A stretch of DNA of 64,000 bases from Bacillota bacterium (GCA_023445445.1 JAEXLD010000010.1:50992-114991); one strand, 5' to 3'; positions 27,014 to 36,210 are shown, counted from the stretch's first letter. Numbers and translations: made by a program. The notes: generated by a model from the sequence alone, not told the origin.

Positions 27014-27544
27014 ATGAATTATTTAGATTTATATTTACAAAGGAATAATAGTAAGAGATATGAGGTTTATAAAAAAACAGGGGTAAGTCAGCAATTATTA
27101 GCAACGCATACATCAAAGAAAGTAGAAAATTATTCTAATAAAGTTATAATAGCATTAGCAAAAACTTTAGGAAAAACTCCAGGAACCGTATTAGATGAAC
27201 TTTTAGAGTTAGCAAAAGAAAATCCAGCCTTTGAAGCGTATAATCCAACAGAGCTATTAACAGCTTTAGATTACAAATACGATAGGATTATAATTAAAGG
27301 GGCTTATTGTAAAGAAATATATAAATTAATGAAAAGCCAATTATCAGAAACTGAAAGTATGGGTTTTGAACTAGGAAGTGGAGGAGTAGCTACAGTACTT
27401 GCTTATGCAATAAATGCAGCAAGAGATCTTTTCAGTAATTCCGACAAGATTACTAATGAAATTGAAAGAAAAGTAATATCTTATAAATTAGAAAGTGCTT
27501 CTGAAGAGCAAGTAACCATAAAACTAAAACAACTAGACTATTAA
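27014..27544 (+). CDS. putative helix-turn-helix protein, unknown role
   Basis: A 176-aa protein. The first ~65 residues look like a Cro/XRE-like helix-turn-helix (VYKKTGVSQQLLATHTSKK, then NKVIIALAKTLGKTPGTVLDEL). The remaining ~105 residues form a domain I do not recognise, with a Gly/Ala-rich stretch ELGSGGVATVLAYAINAARDLF. There is no membrane segment or signal. AAGGGGG precedes the ATG. It is followed at once by stem-loop element D on the opposite strand. Confidence 0.7.
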   Translation: MNYLDLYLQRNNSKRYEVYKKTGVSQQLLATHTSKKVENYSNKVIIALAKTLGKTPGTVLDELLELAKENPAFEAYNPTELLTALDYKYDRIIIKGAYCKEIYKLMKSQLSETESMGFELGSGGVATVLAYAINAARDLFSNSDKITNEIERKVISYKLESASEEQVTIKLKQLDY

Positions 27545-27546
27545 TT

Positions 27547-27641
27547 AGATGGTATATATACTGTTTCTTGTTCCGTGGCAAGCTCCAAGTCACCAAAAAC
27601 AGTATATGTACCATCTTTAATACTATATGAAACAATTCATT
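27547..27641 (-). repeat. GACTTGGAG stem-loop element, copy D (inverted)
   Basis: Read on the - strand, a short hairpin (ACAACTC/GAATTGT, 27631-27651 region) is followed by a 20-bp stem (27597-27616 with 27547-27566, one mismatch) capped by TGACTTGGAGCTTGCCACGG. It fills the gap after the HTH gene and starts 3 nt after its stop. Confidence 0.75.
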
Positions 27642-27662
27642 CCATGAGTTGTAAAAATACTG

Positions 27663-27713
27663 ATTGTTTGTTCTGTGGCAAGCTCTTGAATTGGAAGTTA
27701 GTAATTATGATAC
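27663..27713 (-). repeat. remnant stem-loop element, copy E
   Basis: On the - strand, AAGAGCTTGCCACAGAACAA repeats the loop 3' half of copy D (GGAGCTTGCCACGGAACAA), preceded by ATAATTACT. No long stem remains. It looks like a decayed second copy in tandem with D. Confidence 0.55.
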
Positions 27714-28175
27714 AGGTACAATATCTAAATTAAATGGAAATTCTTCAGCTTCTTTCAGTTGAAAGTTTACTTTATATCCTATTCCATCTTTATGGAAAAA
27801 TCCATCCTCTAGTTGGATTTTTACATAACACATGTTTTCGTCATTTTCATTATTATGTGCAAAGTACCAAGGCTCAAATACTTTAATTAATTTTTCTCTT
27901 AAATCTTTATTTTCTTCTAATAATGGATGACCAATATTATAAGCATTTCCATTGAATCTATAAAATTCATTGCATAGTGAAACTTCACTGTTTTCCTCTA
28001 GTTCACGAACCTTTTGTGATTTTGAGTAGGTAACCACATAAAATGAATTATCTTCAAAAAAAGTATCAACAATTCTAACTGATGGTTTATTATCCTTCAC
28101 AGTAGCCATGGCAAATTGACAATCCTTCGCAAATAATTCATTCATAGTACATAAAGCTTTTTCGTAAATTCCCAT
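27705..28175 (-). CDS. pyridoxamine 5'-phosphate oxidase-family protein
   Basis: A 156-aa split-barrel flavin-type protein: residues after MATVKDNKPSVRIVDTFFEDNSFYVVT follow the PNPOx pattern, with a conserved CNEFYRFNGNAYNIGHPL region. The precise reaction is unknown. The ATG at 28175 follows AGGAGG by 7 nt; an upstream in-frame TTG overlaps that site. It is transcribed alone on the - strand. A related but distinct family member is at 21169. Confidence 0.82.
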   Translation of the reverse strand: MGIYEKALCTMNELFAKDCQFAMATVKDNKPSVRIVDTFFEDNSFYVVTYSKSQKVRELEENSEVSLCNEFYRFNGNAYNIGHPLLEENKDLREKLIKVFEPWYFAHNNENDENMCYVKIQLEDGFFHKDGIGYKVNFQLKEAEEFPFNLDIVPVS

Positions 28176-28345
28176 ATCTAATCCTCCTACCAATTCTAAT
28201 TTATTATTTAAAAATAATTAACTTATATAAATGTAATTATAATTCAATTATAACATATTTTTCAAGGGGATTAAGACTCAATTTCCATAGAGGAACTGTT
28301 CTTAAGTCATTGATAGTAATTCCATATTTAAACTTATATTTAATA

Positions 28346-28407
28346 TAAAAAAAGATATAGAATTATTGGTTATGTTATTAAATACTGCACCAACAATTCC
28401 ATATCTA
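28346..28407 (-). terminator. terminator downstream of ftsH paralogue
   Basis: On the - strand, GATATGGAATTGTTGGT pairs (with wobble) with ACCAATAATTCTATATC and is followed by TTTTTTTA. It lies between the heptad array and the promoter region of the 27705 gene. Confidence 0.75.
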
Positions 28408-28493
28408 TAATACTATATCTAAATGAAATATTACGTATCTCACTTCTTAGCATTTATACACTATATATTCTCTTAAATTCCTTAATTCCCAAC

Positions 28494-28587
28494 TCTTACC
28501 TCTTATCTCTTACCTCTTACCTCTTACCTCTTACCTCTTATCTCTTACCTCTTACCTCTTACTTCTTACCTCTTACCTATTATCTAT
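28494..28587 (-). repeat. GTAAGAG heptad array at the 3' end of ftsH
   Basis: About 13 tandem 7-nt units (AGGTAAG on the - strand with single-base variants) start at the ftsH stop codon, which is itself the TAA of the first unit. Such a heptad brings a stop codon into every frame. It is the longest array of this class here. Confidence 0.9.
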
Positions 28588-30312
28588 TATATTATAAATA
28601 ACCCCTTCCTCTAATGTTTCTTTATCAAGTAACTCCATAGCTAATTTATCTAATGTATATTTGTTTTCTTTTAGAGTGTTTATTGTTTCTTCATACAAGG
28701 AATTAACTAATTCTCTACATTCCTCTACAATAGGGTTTCCATAAGAAGTTGAAAGATTACCTAGTTTAGATAGCTTTAATAGTCCTAAGGTATCTCCCAT
28801 TCCATATTCTGAAATCATAGACATAGCCATTTCTGTTGTTTGACTTAAGTCTCCTTCAGCCCCAGTTGAAATCTTTTCTTTTCCAAAAATTATTTCTTCT
28901 GCAGCTCTACCTCCTAATAAAACCATAATTCTATTTTTTAAATAATCTAATCTTTGATAAGATTTATCCTTAGGTATGGTTAGAGTATATCCACCAGCAC
29001 CATTAGTAGTAGGAATAATAGTGATTTTTGATATCTTATCTTCAGGAGTCTTTATAAGTGAAACAAGAGCATGTCCAGCTTCGTGATAGGAAGTTAAAAG
29101 CCTATCTTCTTCTAGATAATGACCTCTTTCTTTCTTTTCATATCCTGCAAGTACAATGGAATAAGCTTTATTTATATGCTCCTCTGTTAAGGAAGGAGAA
29201 TTTTCTTTAGCTGCTATAATTGCAGCTTCATTAATTAAGCTTTCTAATTTAGCACCTGAAAAATAAGCAGTTTTTTTAGCTATATTTTTTATATTTATTT
29301 CGTTAGAAGGTTTATTTTTTAAATGAAGAGCTATTATTTTTTCTCTTGCAGACAAATCAGGTAGTGAAACTTCTATATGTCTATCAAATCTACCAGGTCT
29401 AAGAAGGGCTGAATCAAGGGTATCTAATCTGTTAGTAGCAGCAATAACTACTATGCCTTCTTGTTCCCCAAAGCCTGACATTTCAGTTAAAAGAGCATTT
29501 AATGTTTGATCTCTTTCATCATTTCCACTAGAGGAATTAGTGCCACCTCTTTTCTTACCTATTGCATCTATTTCATCAATAAAGATAACAGCTTTCCCAT
29601 GTGCTTTTGCCTTCTTAAATAGATTTCTTATTCTAGCAGCCCCAACCCCTACATAGACTTGTACAAAATCAGAACCACTTAAAGCATAAAAGGGCACCTT
29701 AGCTTCACCAGCTACTGCTTTTGCAAGAAGGGTTTTACCAGTACCAGGAGAACCATAAAGTATTACTCCCTTTGGCATTCTTGCCCCATATTCCTTATAT
29801 TTTTCAGGGTTTTTTAAAAAGTCTACAATGTCCATAAGGCTTTCCTTAGCTTCTTCATTTCCAGCAACTGAATTGAAATTTAATATGTTTTTATCTTCAG
29901 AAAAATCCTTTATATCTAAATTAGTGATTTTAGAACCACTTCTTTTTCCCATAGATATAAAAACAATAGATATTATTGAAGATAAAAGAACCATGGATGC
30001 CACTGTTTTAGAAGGACTACTTATATTTTCGTCTGAAATATCTATATTATTTTTTAGTAAATCTTCCTTTAATGTTGGACTGTTAGGATTTTCAGTAGAA
30101 TATTTACTACCATCCTTTAAAAATACAGTAAGCTTTGAGTTATTATTAATAATTACTTTAGATATATTATTATCAGTTATATCTTGTAAAAACATTGAAT
30201 ATTGTTTATTGTAGTTTGAAGTTTTACCGAAACTTAAATACATTAAAACCAATGTTGAAAGAATAGCTGTTGCTATTGGAATAAAAATCAAATTTTTCTT
30301 TAGTTTATTCAT
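28573..30312 (-). CDS. ftsH: FtsH-family membrane AAA+ zinc protease
   Basis: A 579-aa membrane protease that unfolds and degrades membrane and soluble proteins using ATP. Two N-terminal helices (IFIPIATAILSTLVLMYL and VASMVLLSSIISIVFISM) flank a small outer domain. The AAA+ module shows Walker A GSPGTGKT, Walker B VIFIDEID and the SRH RPGRFD. The protease domain has the zinc motif HEAGH. It is shorter at the C-terminus than housekeeping FtsH and is not next to hpt/tilS, so it may be a paralogue. Its stop lies in a heptad repeat array. Confidence 0.93.
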   Translation of the reverse strand: MNKLKKNLIFIPIATAILSTLVLMYLSFGKTSNYNKQYSMFLQDITDNNISKVIINNNSKLTVFLKDGSKYSTENPNSPTLKEDLLKNNIDISDENISSPSKTVASMVLLSSIISIVFISMGKRSGSKITNLDIKDFSEDKNILNFNSVAGNEEAKESLMDIVDFLKNPEKYKEYGARMPKGVILYGSPGTGKTLLAKAVAGEAKVPFYALSGSDFVQVYVGVGAARIRNLFKKAKAHGKAVIFIDEIDAIGKKRGGTNSSSGNDERDQTLNALLTEMSGFGEQEGIVVIAATNRLDTLDSALLRPGRFDRHIEVSLPDLSAREKIIALHLKNKPSNEINIKNIAKKTAYFSGAKLESLINEAAIIAAKENSPSLTEEHINKAYSIVLAGYEKKERGHYLEEDRLLTSYHEAGHALVSLIKTPEDKISKITIIPTTNGAGGYTLTIPKDKSYQRLDYLKNRIMVLLGGRAAEEIIFGKEKISTGAEGDLSQTTEMAMSMISEYGMGDTLGLLKLSKLGNLSTSYGNPIVEECRELVNSLYEETINTLKENKYTLDKLAMELLDKETLEEGVIYNIIDNR

Positions 30313-30533
30313 TATTACCTCCTATAAAGAAGATTAATTATCAAAACATATTTTAGCATTTTAAAAAAAATAGTCCACTTAATAACCTAGATTATTCCTA
30401 TGTAAGTGTTGGAATATATGCTAAAATAAAAGATATCTTTTAAATTTTATGTAAATAGGGTATACTTTAATAAAATAGCTGACTGATTAGACTAATGATT
30501 TTATAAGTAATATATAAGGAGAGATAATAGAAA

Positions 30534-30956
30534 TTGCTTTATTCAACTGTGTTATCATCAATGGATATTACTAAGTTAGTTAATTCAAAAAGCAAAGATA
30601 AGGGCATAGAGATAACCCATATAGAAATAAATGATGGAATAAGTTTCTCAGGAAATATATTTAATAAAATAAATAGTAAATTTAGTGGAAATCTCTATAT
30701 AAAAAAAATTTATGATAATAAAATATTTATTGGTACTAAAGACATAAATATAGATAAATTAGGCATGCTAAAGGGAATCAGCAATATAGTTTTAAAATCA
30801 GTAGTTAAAATCATTGGCGAAGAACAACTTAGTATAAAGGGAAAAGATATTGTGATTGACTTAGATAAGTATGAAGCAATAATAGAGGATGTATATATAA
30901 AGGACAAGTTCCTTTATATAATAGGATCTGATTTAAAGTTTTATATAAATGCATAA
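30534..30956 (+). CDS. conserved hypothetical, paired with DUF1232 gene
   Basis: A 140-aa soluble protein rich in short beta-strand-like stretches. Its layout (ITKLVNSKSKDKGIEITHIEINDGISFSGNI...) parallels the N-terminal ~150 residues of the next protein (LLSIINEFVSVEGLNLQKIEVEDEIRLYGSF), suggesting an ancestral duplication. The best start is TTG 30534, with AAGGAG rather far upstream; an ATG at 30561 is the alternative. Function unknown. 24 nt separate it from the downstream gene. Confidence 0.65.
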   Translation: MLYSTVLSSMDITKLVNSKSKDKGIEITHIEINDGISFSGNIFNKINSKFSGNLYIKKIYDNKIFIGTKDINIDKLGMLKGISNIVLKSVVKIIGEEQLSIKGKDIVIDLDKYEAIIEDVYIKDKFLYIIGSDLKFYINA

Positions 30957-30980
30957 TTAACTTATTAATGGGAGGTAAGT

Positions 30981-31940
30981 ATGAATATTTCAAGTGTTAA
31001 AGTGGCCTTAACAGGCGAAGATTTATTAAGTATTATAAATGAATTTGTAAGTGTAGAGGGTTTAAATCTACAAAAAATAGAAGTTGAAGATGAAATAAGA
31101 TTATATGGGAGCTTTACAAAAGGTATAACTATTAATTTCGTAGCTGGTGTTAAGCTTAGCAGAGTAGAAGATAGTATAATTCATGGAGAACTTTCATTCT
31201 TTAAGGTAGCTAAATTAAAGGTATTCTCAATATTAAGAAAGGCTGCATTAAAGTTTGCATTAAAATCTTTAGAAGAAAAGGGTATCAGCTATAATGAAGG
31301 AAAAATAGTAATAAATGTTAAATATTTATTAAAGGATGTTCCATATGTTGATTTAGACATATCAGATATATACTTTACTCAAGACCTTCTAAATGTTGAT
31401 GTAGCTAATATTAACCTTTCAATAAAGGGTACACTAATAAAAGAGGTTCCTGTAATAGAAGAAGATGAAATAGAAGATTTTGAGATAATTGAAGAAAATA
31501 TAGTAAAGGTAAAGGATCAATATAGTGTAGGAAGGAATTTTGCGGTAGAAAAACTTCCTGAAAAAATAAAAACTTATAGTGATTATTTATTTATAGTTCC
31601 AGATATGGCAGCTTTGCTATATAGATTATTAAGAGATAAAAGAGTTTCTGTAAAAACAAAAGTTATTATTTCAGCAGCTATAGCATATATCGCTTTCCCA
31701 ACGGATATAATACCAGATAAAATACCTTTTATAGGAAAGGTAGATGAAATAGCAGTTGCATTTTTTGCCTTAGAAAGAATTATATCTGATGTACCAGTTC
31801 AGGTAGTATTAGAAAATTGGGAAGGTAAAAATGATATTGTTTTTGTACTAAGAAATGCTATTGAGTATGTGGTAAACTTCACAGGTGCTAGAAATGTAGA
31901 GAAGATTTACAACTTTATTGAGGAAATTGTGTCATTATAA
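30981..31940 (+). CDS. DUF1232 (YkvA-like) domain protein
   Basis: A 319-aa protein. Residues ~1-150 form a beta-rich region resembling the preceding gene, followed by an acidic linker (EEDEIEDFEIIEEN). A YkvA-type DUF1232 segment comes next (IISAAIAYIAFPTDIIPDKIPFIGKVDEIAVAFFAL, near residues 230-265), possibly membrane-associated. Function is unknown. GGGAGG precedes the ATG. It probably forms an operon with 30534 and the RNase H gene. Confidence 0.8.
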   Translation: MNISSVKVALTGEDLLSIINEFVSVEGLNLQKIEVEDEIRLYGSFTKGITINFVAGVKLSRVEDSIIHGELSFFKVAKLKVFSILRKAALKFALKSLEEKGISYNEGKIVINVKYLLKDVPYVDLDISDIYFTQDLLNVDVANINLSIKGTLIKEVPVIEEDEIEDFEIIEENIVKVKDQYSVGRNFAVEKLPEKIKTYSDYLFIVPDMAALLYRLLRDKRVSVKTKVIISAAIAYIAFPTDIIPDKIPFIGKVDEIAVAFFALERIISDVPVQVVLENWEGKNDIVFVLRNAIEYVVNFTGARNVEKIYNFIEEIVSL

Positions 31941-31962
31941 AAGAAGCGAAGGAGTACTATAA

Positions 31963-32925
31963 ATGGCAAAGAAAGTTTATGCAATTAAGGAAGGCTTTAA
32001 TTTTAATACAAATGAAAAAGTTGAAAATTTAATAGTAGATACATGGGCAGAATGTCAAAGTTATATAAAAGGGGTCAAAGGTGCTAAATACAAAAGCTTT
32101 GAAGATATTAATGAAGCTAAGGCTTTTTTATCTAAAGGGGATGGAATGTTAAAAAAAGGTGTAGATAGTTATCCCATGGATTCCTTACATATATATGTAG
32201 ACGGAAGTTATAATATATCAACAGAAAGATATGCTTATGCTTTAGTAGCTGTTAAAGATAATGTAATAGAGTATGTTGAAAATGGTAAAAGTGAAGATAA
32301 TTCTAATAAAGCTATAAGACAAATTGCTGGAGAATTAGAAGCTACAGTTAAAGGTGTAGAATATGCCTTAAAGCAAAAGGAAAGAAAAGTAGTTATTTTC
32401 CATGACTATGCTGGAATAGCTCATCATGCTACTGGCTTTTGGGAAAGAAAAGATAAGTCATCAGTAGATTATTATAATAAGATGAGGAGCTTAATTGATA
32501 GAGGAATTGAAGTGATTTTCGTTAAAGTAGATAGCCATACAGGAGATTTATATAATGAAATTGCAGATGAAAAATGTAAAGAAGCTTTAAACATTGAATC
32601 TAATAATGAGTTTTATAAGTATCTTGGAAGTAATAAAATATATGTTTCTAATGCTTTAGTTAAAGAAAAATTAAAAAATATAGCTAAAGATAGAGAATAC
32701 AATATTATACCTAAGGATAATTCTATTATAATGGAAGAAAAAGATGATTCTCTAATTTTAGTAACTGAAGCTAACGAAGAGGATACTTTAGATAATAATT
32801 ATTATGAAGATAAAGAAATAATAGAGAAGCTAAGAGATATTCTAAAGAAACTACCTAAAGAAAAACAAAATGACGTATTAAGTTATTCAGAATATTTATA
32901 TAATAAGGAATTGAAAAAAAATTAA
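31963..32925 (+). CDS. ribonuclease H with viroplasmin-type N-terminal domain
   Basis: A 320-aa RNase HI-like enzyme that cuts the RNA strand of RNA-DNA hybrids. Residues ~1-50 form the caulimovirus-type (viroplasmin) hybrid-binding domain (KKVYAIKEG...YKSFEDINEAKAFL). The catalytic domain shows IYVDGSYN, GELEATVKG and the late Asp in NEIADEKCKEAL. A C-terminal ~100-residue Lys/Glu-rich extension has no recognised domain. AAGGAG precedes the ATG. Confidence 0.88.
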   Translation: MAKKVYAIKEGFNFNTNEKVENLIVDTWAECQSYIKGVKGAKYKSFEDINEAKAFLSKGDGMLKKGVDSYPMDSLHIYVDGSYNISTERYAYALVAVKDNVIEYVENGKSEDNSNKAIRQIAGELEATVKGVEYALKQKERKVVIFHDYAGIAHHATGFWERKDKSSVDYYNKMRSLIDRGIEVIFVKVDSHTGDLYNEIADEKCKEALNIESNNEFYKYLGSNKIYVSNALVKEKLKNIAKDREYNIIPKDNSIIMEEKDDSLILVTEANEEDTLDNNYYEDKEIIEKLRDILKKLPKEKQNDVLSYSEYLYNKELKKN

Positions 32926-33027
32926 TATGATCCTTTATTTTGAAAAACTATTTATCTCCTTTTTTCATGAATATAAGATTAAAAAATACAAATAATAAAG
33001 TTAGAATAATATTTATGAGGTGATATT

Positions 33028-33201
33028 ATGTTAAGGATGCTTAAAGGAATGGCAGCAGGAGCTGTAATAGGAGTTGCAGTAACTGCTGTTATGTTACCAC
33101 AATTAGATAGAAAAACACAAAGAAACTTAAAAAGAGTTGGCAGAAGGGCTATGAATATGGCTGAAGATGCTTGTGATATGATGATAGGATATATGAGATA
33201 A
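33028..33201 (+). CDS. small glycine-rich YtxH-like protein
   Basis: A 57-aa protein starting MLRMLKGMAAGAVIGVAVTAVMLPQLD, with a Gly/Ala membrane-type helix (about 6-22) and a basic, amphipathic C-terminal half. It resembles short YtxH-type proteins of Firmicutes. The GAGGTGATATT ribosome site and a terminator 40 nt past the stop support it. A longer frame on the other strand is not convincing. Confidence 0.7.
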   Translation: MLRMLKGMAAGAVIGVAVTAVMLPQLDRKTQRNLKRVGRRAMNMAEDACDMMIGYMR

Positions 33202-33237
33202 GATATACTATCATATAAATTAAATAATTTAGAATAT

Positions 33238-33319
33238 AAGAGATAAAATTTAGTGTTAGTATGACTTAAAAAAAATATAAGTGATTCTAGCACTATATTT
33301 TTATCTCGTTTTTTTATAA
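33238..33319 (+). terminator. terminator after the small YtxH-like gene
   Basis: GAGATAAAA pairs with TTTTTATCTC around an inner AGTGTTAG.../CTAGCACT stem, followed by GTTTTTTT. Confidence 0.82.
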
Positions 33320-33560
33320 CTAAATTAACTTTATTGGAAAAAATGTATAAATTATTAGTGTTTTTACTTACTTTAATGATATAATATTTAAAAGGAAAAA
33401 ATAAGAAAATATTATTATTTATATTATAATTTGACGAAAAAAGCAAATTAATAGACTTATTATATGGAGAATTACTATTAAAATTGGTTAAATTATGATA
33501 TAATTTAAAATAATAGGAAAAGTTAATAATATTAATATATTGGTATGAAAAGGAAGAGTA

Positions 33561-34865
33561 ATGATGGAGATTCTTGCATTAGGAGAAAAAATTAAAAGAA
33601 GACGTAAAGAGTTAGATATGACTCTAAAGGATTTAGCTGGAGATAGAATTACTCCAGGACAAATCAGCTTGGTTGAATCAGGACGATCTAATCCTTCTAT
33701 GGATCTACTTGAATATTTAGCAGGAGCTTTACAAACTTCAGTTGAGTACTTAATGGAATCAGAGGAAACACAGGCTGAAAAGATAAGTGTTTATTATGAG
33801 CAAATTGCCGAATCATATATTTTATCAGGGGATTATATTACTGGAGAAAAATATATAGAAAATGCTTTATATTATGTTGAAAAATATAATTTAGAGTATA
33901 GAAAGGCAAAAATCATATATTTAAGGGCTCAAATATATAAATCTAAAGGCGAATATACTTTAGCACAACAATTTTTCTTATCATCAAATGTTATATTTAT
34001 TAAAAACAACAATTATGAAGAAATAATAAATACATTTTTAAACCTAGGAAAAATTACTCTAAAACAAAAAGCATTCCATTCTTCAAGTAGTTATTTAAGA
34101 CAAGCTGAAAAGGTCTACTTAGATAATAATTTAGGAGATGACTTTTTATTAGGGGAAATATATTATTATATGGCACAAGCTTATTTTAATATAGAAGATA
34201 TTTCCAAAGCTATGAATTACTCATTTTTAGCAAAGAGTAAGTTTGAGCAAGTTAGAAATAGGGAAGAATATGCTAAAACATTATTATTACTATCAGAAGA
34301 ATATAATAAGCAAGGTGATTTAGCAAATGCTATAAAATATTCCCAAAAAACTTTAGAAGTGTATAAAGAGCTTGATGAGTTAAATAATATATCTGAAATA
34401 GAAAATAATTTGGGGAAATTATTCTATGAATTTGAAAACATTGAAGAATCCTTCAAGCATTATGAAATATCTAAGGATATTAGAATAAGAAGAAAAGATT
34501 CTAAGATAGTTAATACTTTAATGAATATTTGTGAAAACTATATTAAATTAAAGGATATCTCAAAATGTGAAGAAATACTTATAGAAATAACTTCTTACCT
34601 AGAAGAAGGAGATATAGAAAATCTTATAAAGTTAAACTTACTATGGTATAGAATTTATATACTTAAGGAATTATTTAAGGAAGCAGAATATGTTTTACTT
34701 GATACTTATGATTTAGCTAAAAAGAATAATTTACAAAAAGAAGCAGGGCAATTAGCAATAATGATAGGAAAGTTCTATATAGATAATAAGAAAGAGGTAG
34801 AGGCAGCTAAGTATTTAGACGAGGGAGTTAACATTTTTAGAAAGTTAGGAATACTTAAAAACTGA
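33561..34865 (+). CDS. XRE-type regulator with TPR repeats, first of a pair
   Basis: A 434-aa cytoplasmic regulator. Residues ~5-65 form an XRE helix-turn-helix (GEKIKRRRKELDMTLKDLAG...ITPGQISLVESGRSNPSMDLLEYLA). The rest is a run of tetratricopeptide repeats, for example SGDYITGEKYIENALYY and QGDLANAIKYSQKTLEVYKEL. Such proteins often bind a peptide or protein partner through the TPR part. The tandem paralogue at 34884 begins with a similar MEIL-GEKIKR. No peptide pheromone gene is visible next to it. ATG ATG follows AAGGAAG. Confidence 0.85.
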   Translation: MMEILALGEKIKRRRKELDMTLKDLAGDRITPGQISLVESGRSNPSMDLLEYLAGALQTSVEYLMESEETQAEKISVYYEQIAESYILSGDYITGEKYIENALYYVEKYNLEYRKAKIIYLRAQIYKSKGEYTLAQQFFLSSNVIFIKNNNYEEIINTFLNLGKITLKQKAFHSSSSYLRQAEKVYLDNNLGDDFLLGEIYYYMAQAYFNIEDISKAMNYSFLAKSKFEQVRNREEYAKTLLLLSEEYNKQGDLANAIKYSQKTLEVYKELDELNNISEIENNLGKLFYEFENIEESFKHYEISKDIRIRRKDSKIVNTLMNICENYIKLKDISKCEEILIEITSYLEEGDIENLIKLNLLWYRIYILKELFKEAEYVLLDTYDLAKKNNLQKEAGQLAIMIGKFYIDNKKEVEAAKYLDEGVNIFRKLGILKN

Positions 34866-34883
34866 TTCAGGCGGGGGATTTAA

Positions 34884-36140
34884 ATGGAAATATTATCAAC
34901 TGGCGAAAAAATTAAAAGGGCAAGGGTGTATCAAGGAATAACTTTAAAAGAATTATGTGGAAATAAAGTTTCTATATCTAAAATGAGTTGTATAGAAAAT
35001 GGAAAGATTAAAGCCGACAAGGATATTCTAGAATATATATCAGAAAAGCTTGGACTTGATTATGATTATTTGGTAAGGGATGTAGAAGAACAAATAACCA
35101 GCAATTTAAAACTAATCAATAGAGGATTAGTTCCAGATGAAGAAATGGATAATGTTATAAAGCATAATTTAAATTATGCTTTAGAGTATTCCTATAATGA
35201 TTTGGCCTTTGAATTAATTCATAAATTATTTAATTATTATGTTAGGAAAAACAAAGTTGAAAATATACAATTAATCATATCTCAATATTATGATTTGTAT
35301 CAAAAGAATAATACTCCCGATAATACAATCACTTATTATGTAGATATGGCAACCTTCTTCTATAGTATAGAGGATTATAATGAAGCTATAAATTACTTTA
35401 GTAGAACAAGATCAATTATTAGAAATAAGAAGAATTTTAATAAAGCAAATTATGCTTATATTTGCTATAGAGAAGGAAAATCCTTTGAAAAATTGGGGAA
35501 ATTAGAAGATGCTTATGATATTTTAAAAGAAGCTTTAAAATATGTAGATAATGTTGAAAAGGACCTAGATAAGGGAGATATATATCATAGCTTTGCAATT
35601 GTTTGTATAAGATTAAATAAGGATGAATATGAAGAATATATAAAATTAGCTTATAAATATAAAAAAGAAAAGCCAGCAGTGTTAGCAATAGCTAAAGGTA
35701 AAACAGGAGAAAGCTATTTTTATGTAAACAATAGGCAAAAGGCTATTGAAGAAATCATGGAAGGAATAGATTTATTTCCAACAATTGATGAGAAGAAATA
35801 TGTGAGATTCTTAAACAAATGTGTTAAAACTCTTTATGAAAATAAGGAATATGATATTGCCTATGAAATTACAGACAAAGCCTTAAATTCCGCAATTGAT
35901 ACTAATGATATAGTATTAATTGAAGAAGCATATTATTTAAAGGGTATGATACTTCAGAAGAAAGAACTATATGTTCAAGCAGAAATGTACATGAACCTTT
36001 CACTAGATTCTTTGTTTAAATTTGCTAACAAGGAAAAAAGGCATGAAAGATATCTTGATATGGGAGAAATGTATTATAAGATAGGGGATGTAAAAGATTC
36101 TTTAAAATATTTTACATTAGCTATGAAGCTAGATAAGTAA
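34884..36140 (+). CDS. XRE-type regulator with TPR repeats, second of a pair
   Basis: A 418-aa paralogue of the gene just upstream: HTH at residues ~5-65 (GEKIKRARVYQGITLKELCG...ISKMSCIENGKIKADKDILEYIS) followed by TPR-like helices to the end (DVKDSLKYFTLAMKL). It lies 18 nt after its partner with GGGGG as ribosome site, so they form one operon closed by a strong terminator. The recognition helix differs from the first copy, suggesting different DNA targets. Confidence 0.84.
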   Translation: MEILSTGEKIKRARVYQGITLKELCGNKVSISKMSCIENGKIKADKDILEYISEKLGLDYDYLVRDVEEQITSNLKLINRGLVPDEEMDNVIKHNLNYALEYSYNDLAFELIHKLFNYYVRKNKVENIQLIISQYYDLYQKNNTPDNTITYYVDMATFFYSIEDYNEAINYFSRTRSIIRNKKNFNKANYAYICYREGKSFEKLGKLEDAYDILKEALKYVDNVEKDLDKGDIYHSFAIVCIRLNKDEYEEYIKLAYKYKKEKPAVLAIAKGKTGESYFYVNNRQKAIEEIMEGIDLFPTIDEKKYVRFLNKCVKTLYENKEYDIAYEITDKALNSAIDTNDIVLIEEAYYLKGMILQKKELYVQAEMYMNLSLDSLFKFANKEKRHERYLDMGEMYYKIGDVKDSLKYFTLAMKLDK

Positions 36141-36157
36141 TATATAATAAATAAAAA

Positions 36158-36210
36158 TAAAAGCTCATAAAGAAGTTAAATATTGTGTTAACTTCTTTAT
36201 GAGCTTTCAA
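36158..36210 (+). terminator. terminator of the XRE-TPR operon
   Basis: AAAGCTCATAAAGAAGTTAA pairs with TTAACTTCTTTATGAGCTTT, a 20-bp stem with an 8-nt loop. The 270 nt that follow hold no gene I can support. Confidence 0.92.

Noticed and set aside
28494..28587. Short tandem repeats considered as a CRISPR array
   Set aside because: Units are 7 nt and contiguous, with no spacers and no cas genes in the window.
32979..33446. 155-codon open frame on the - strand
   Set aside because: It has no ribosome site, spans a strong terminator and covers the better supported 57-aa gene at 33028-33201 on the + strand.
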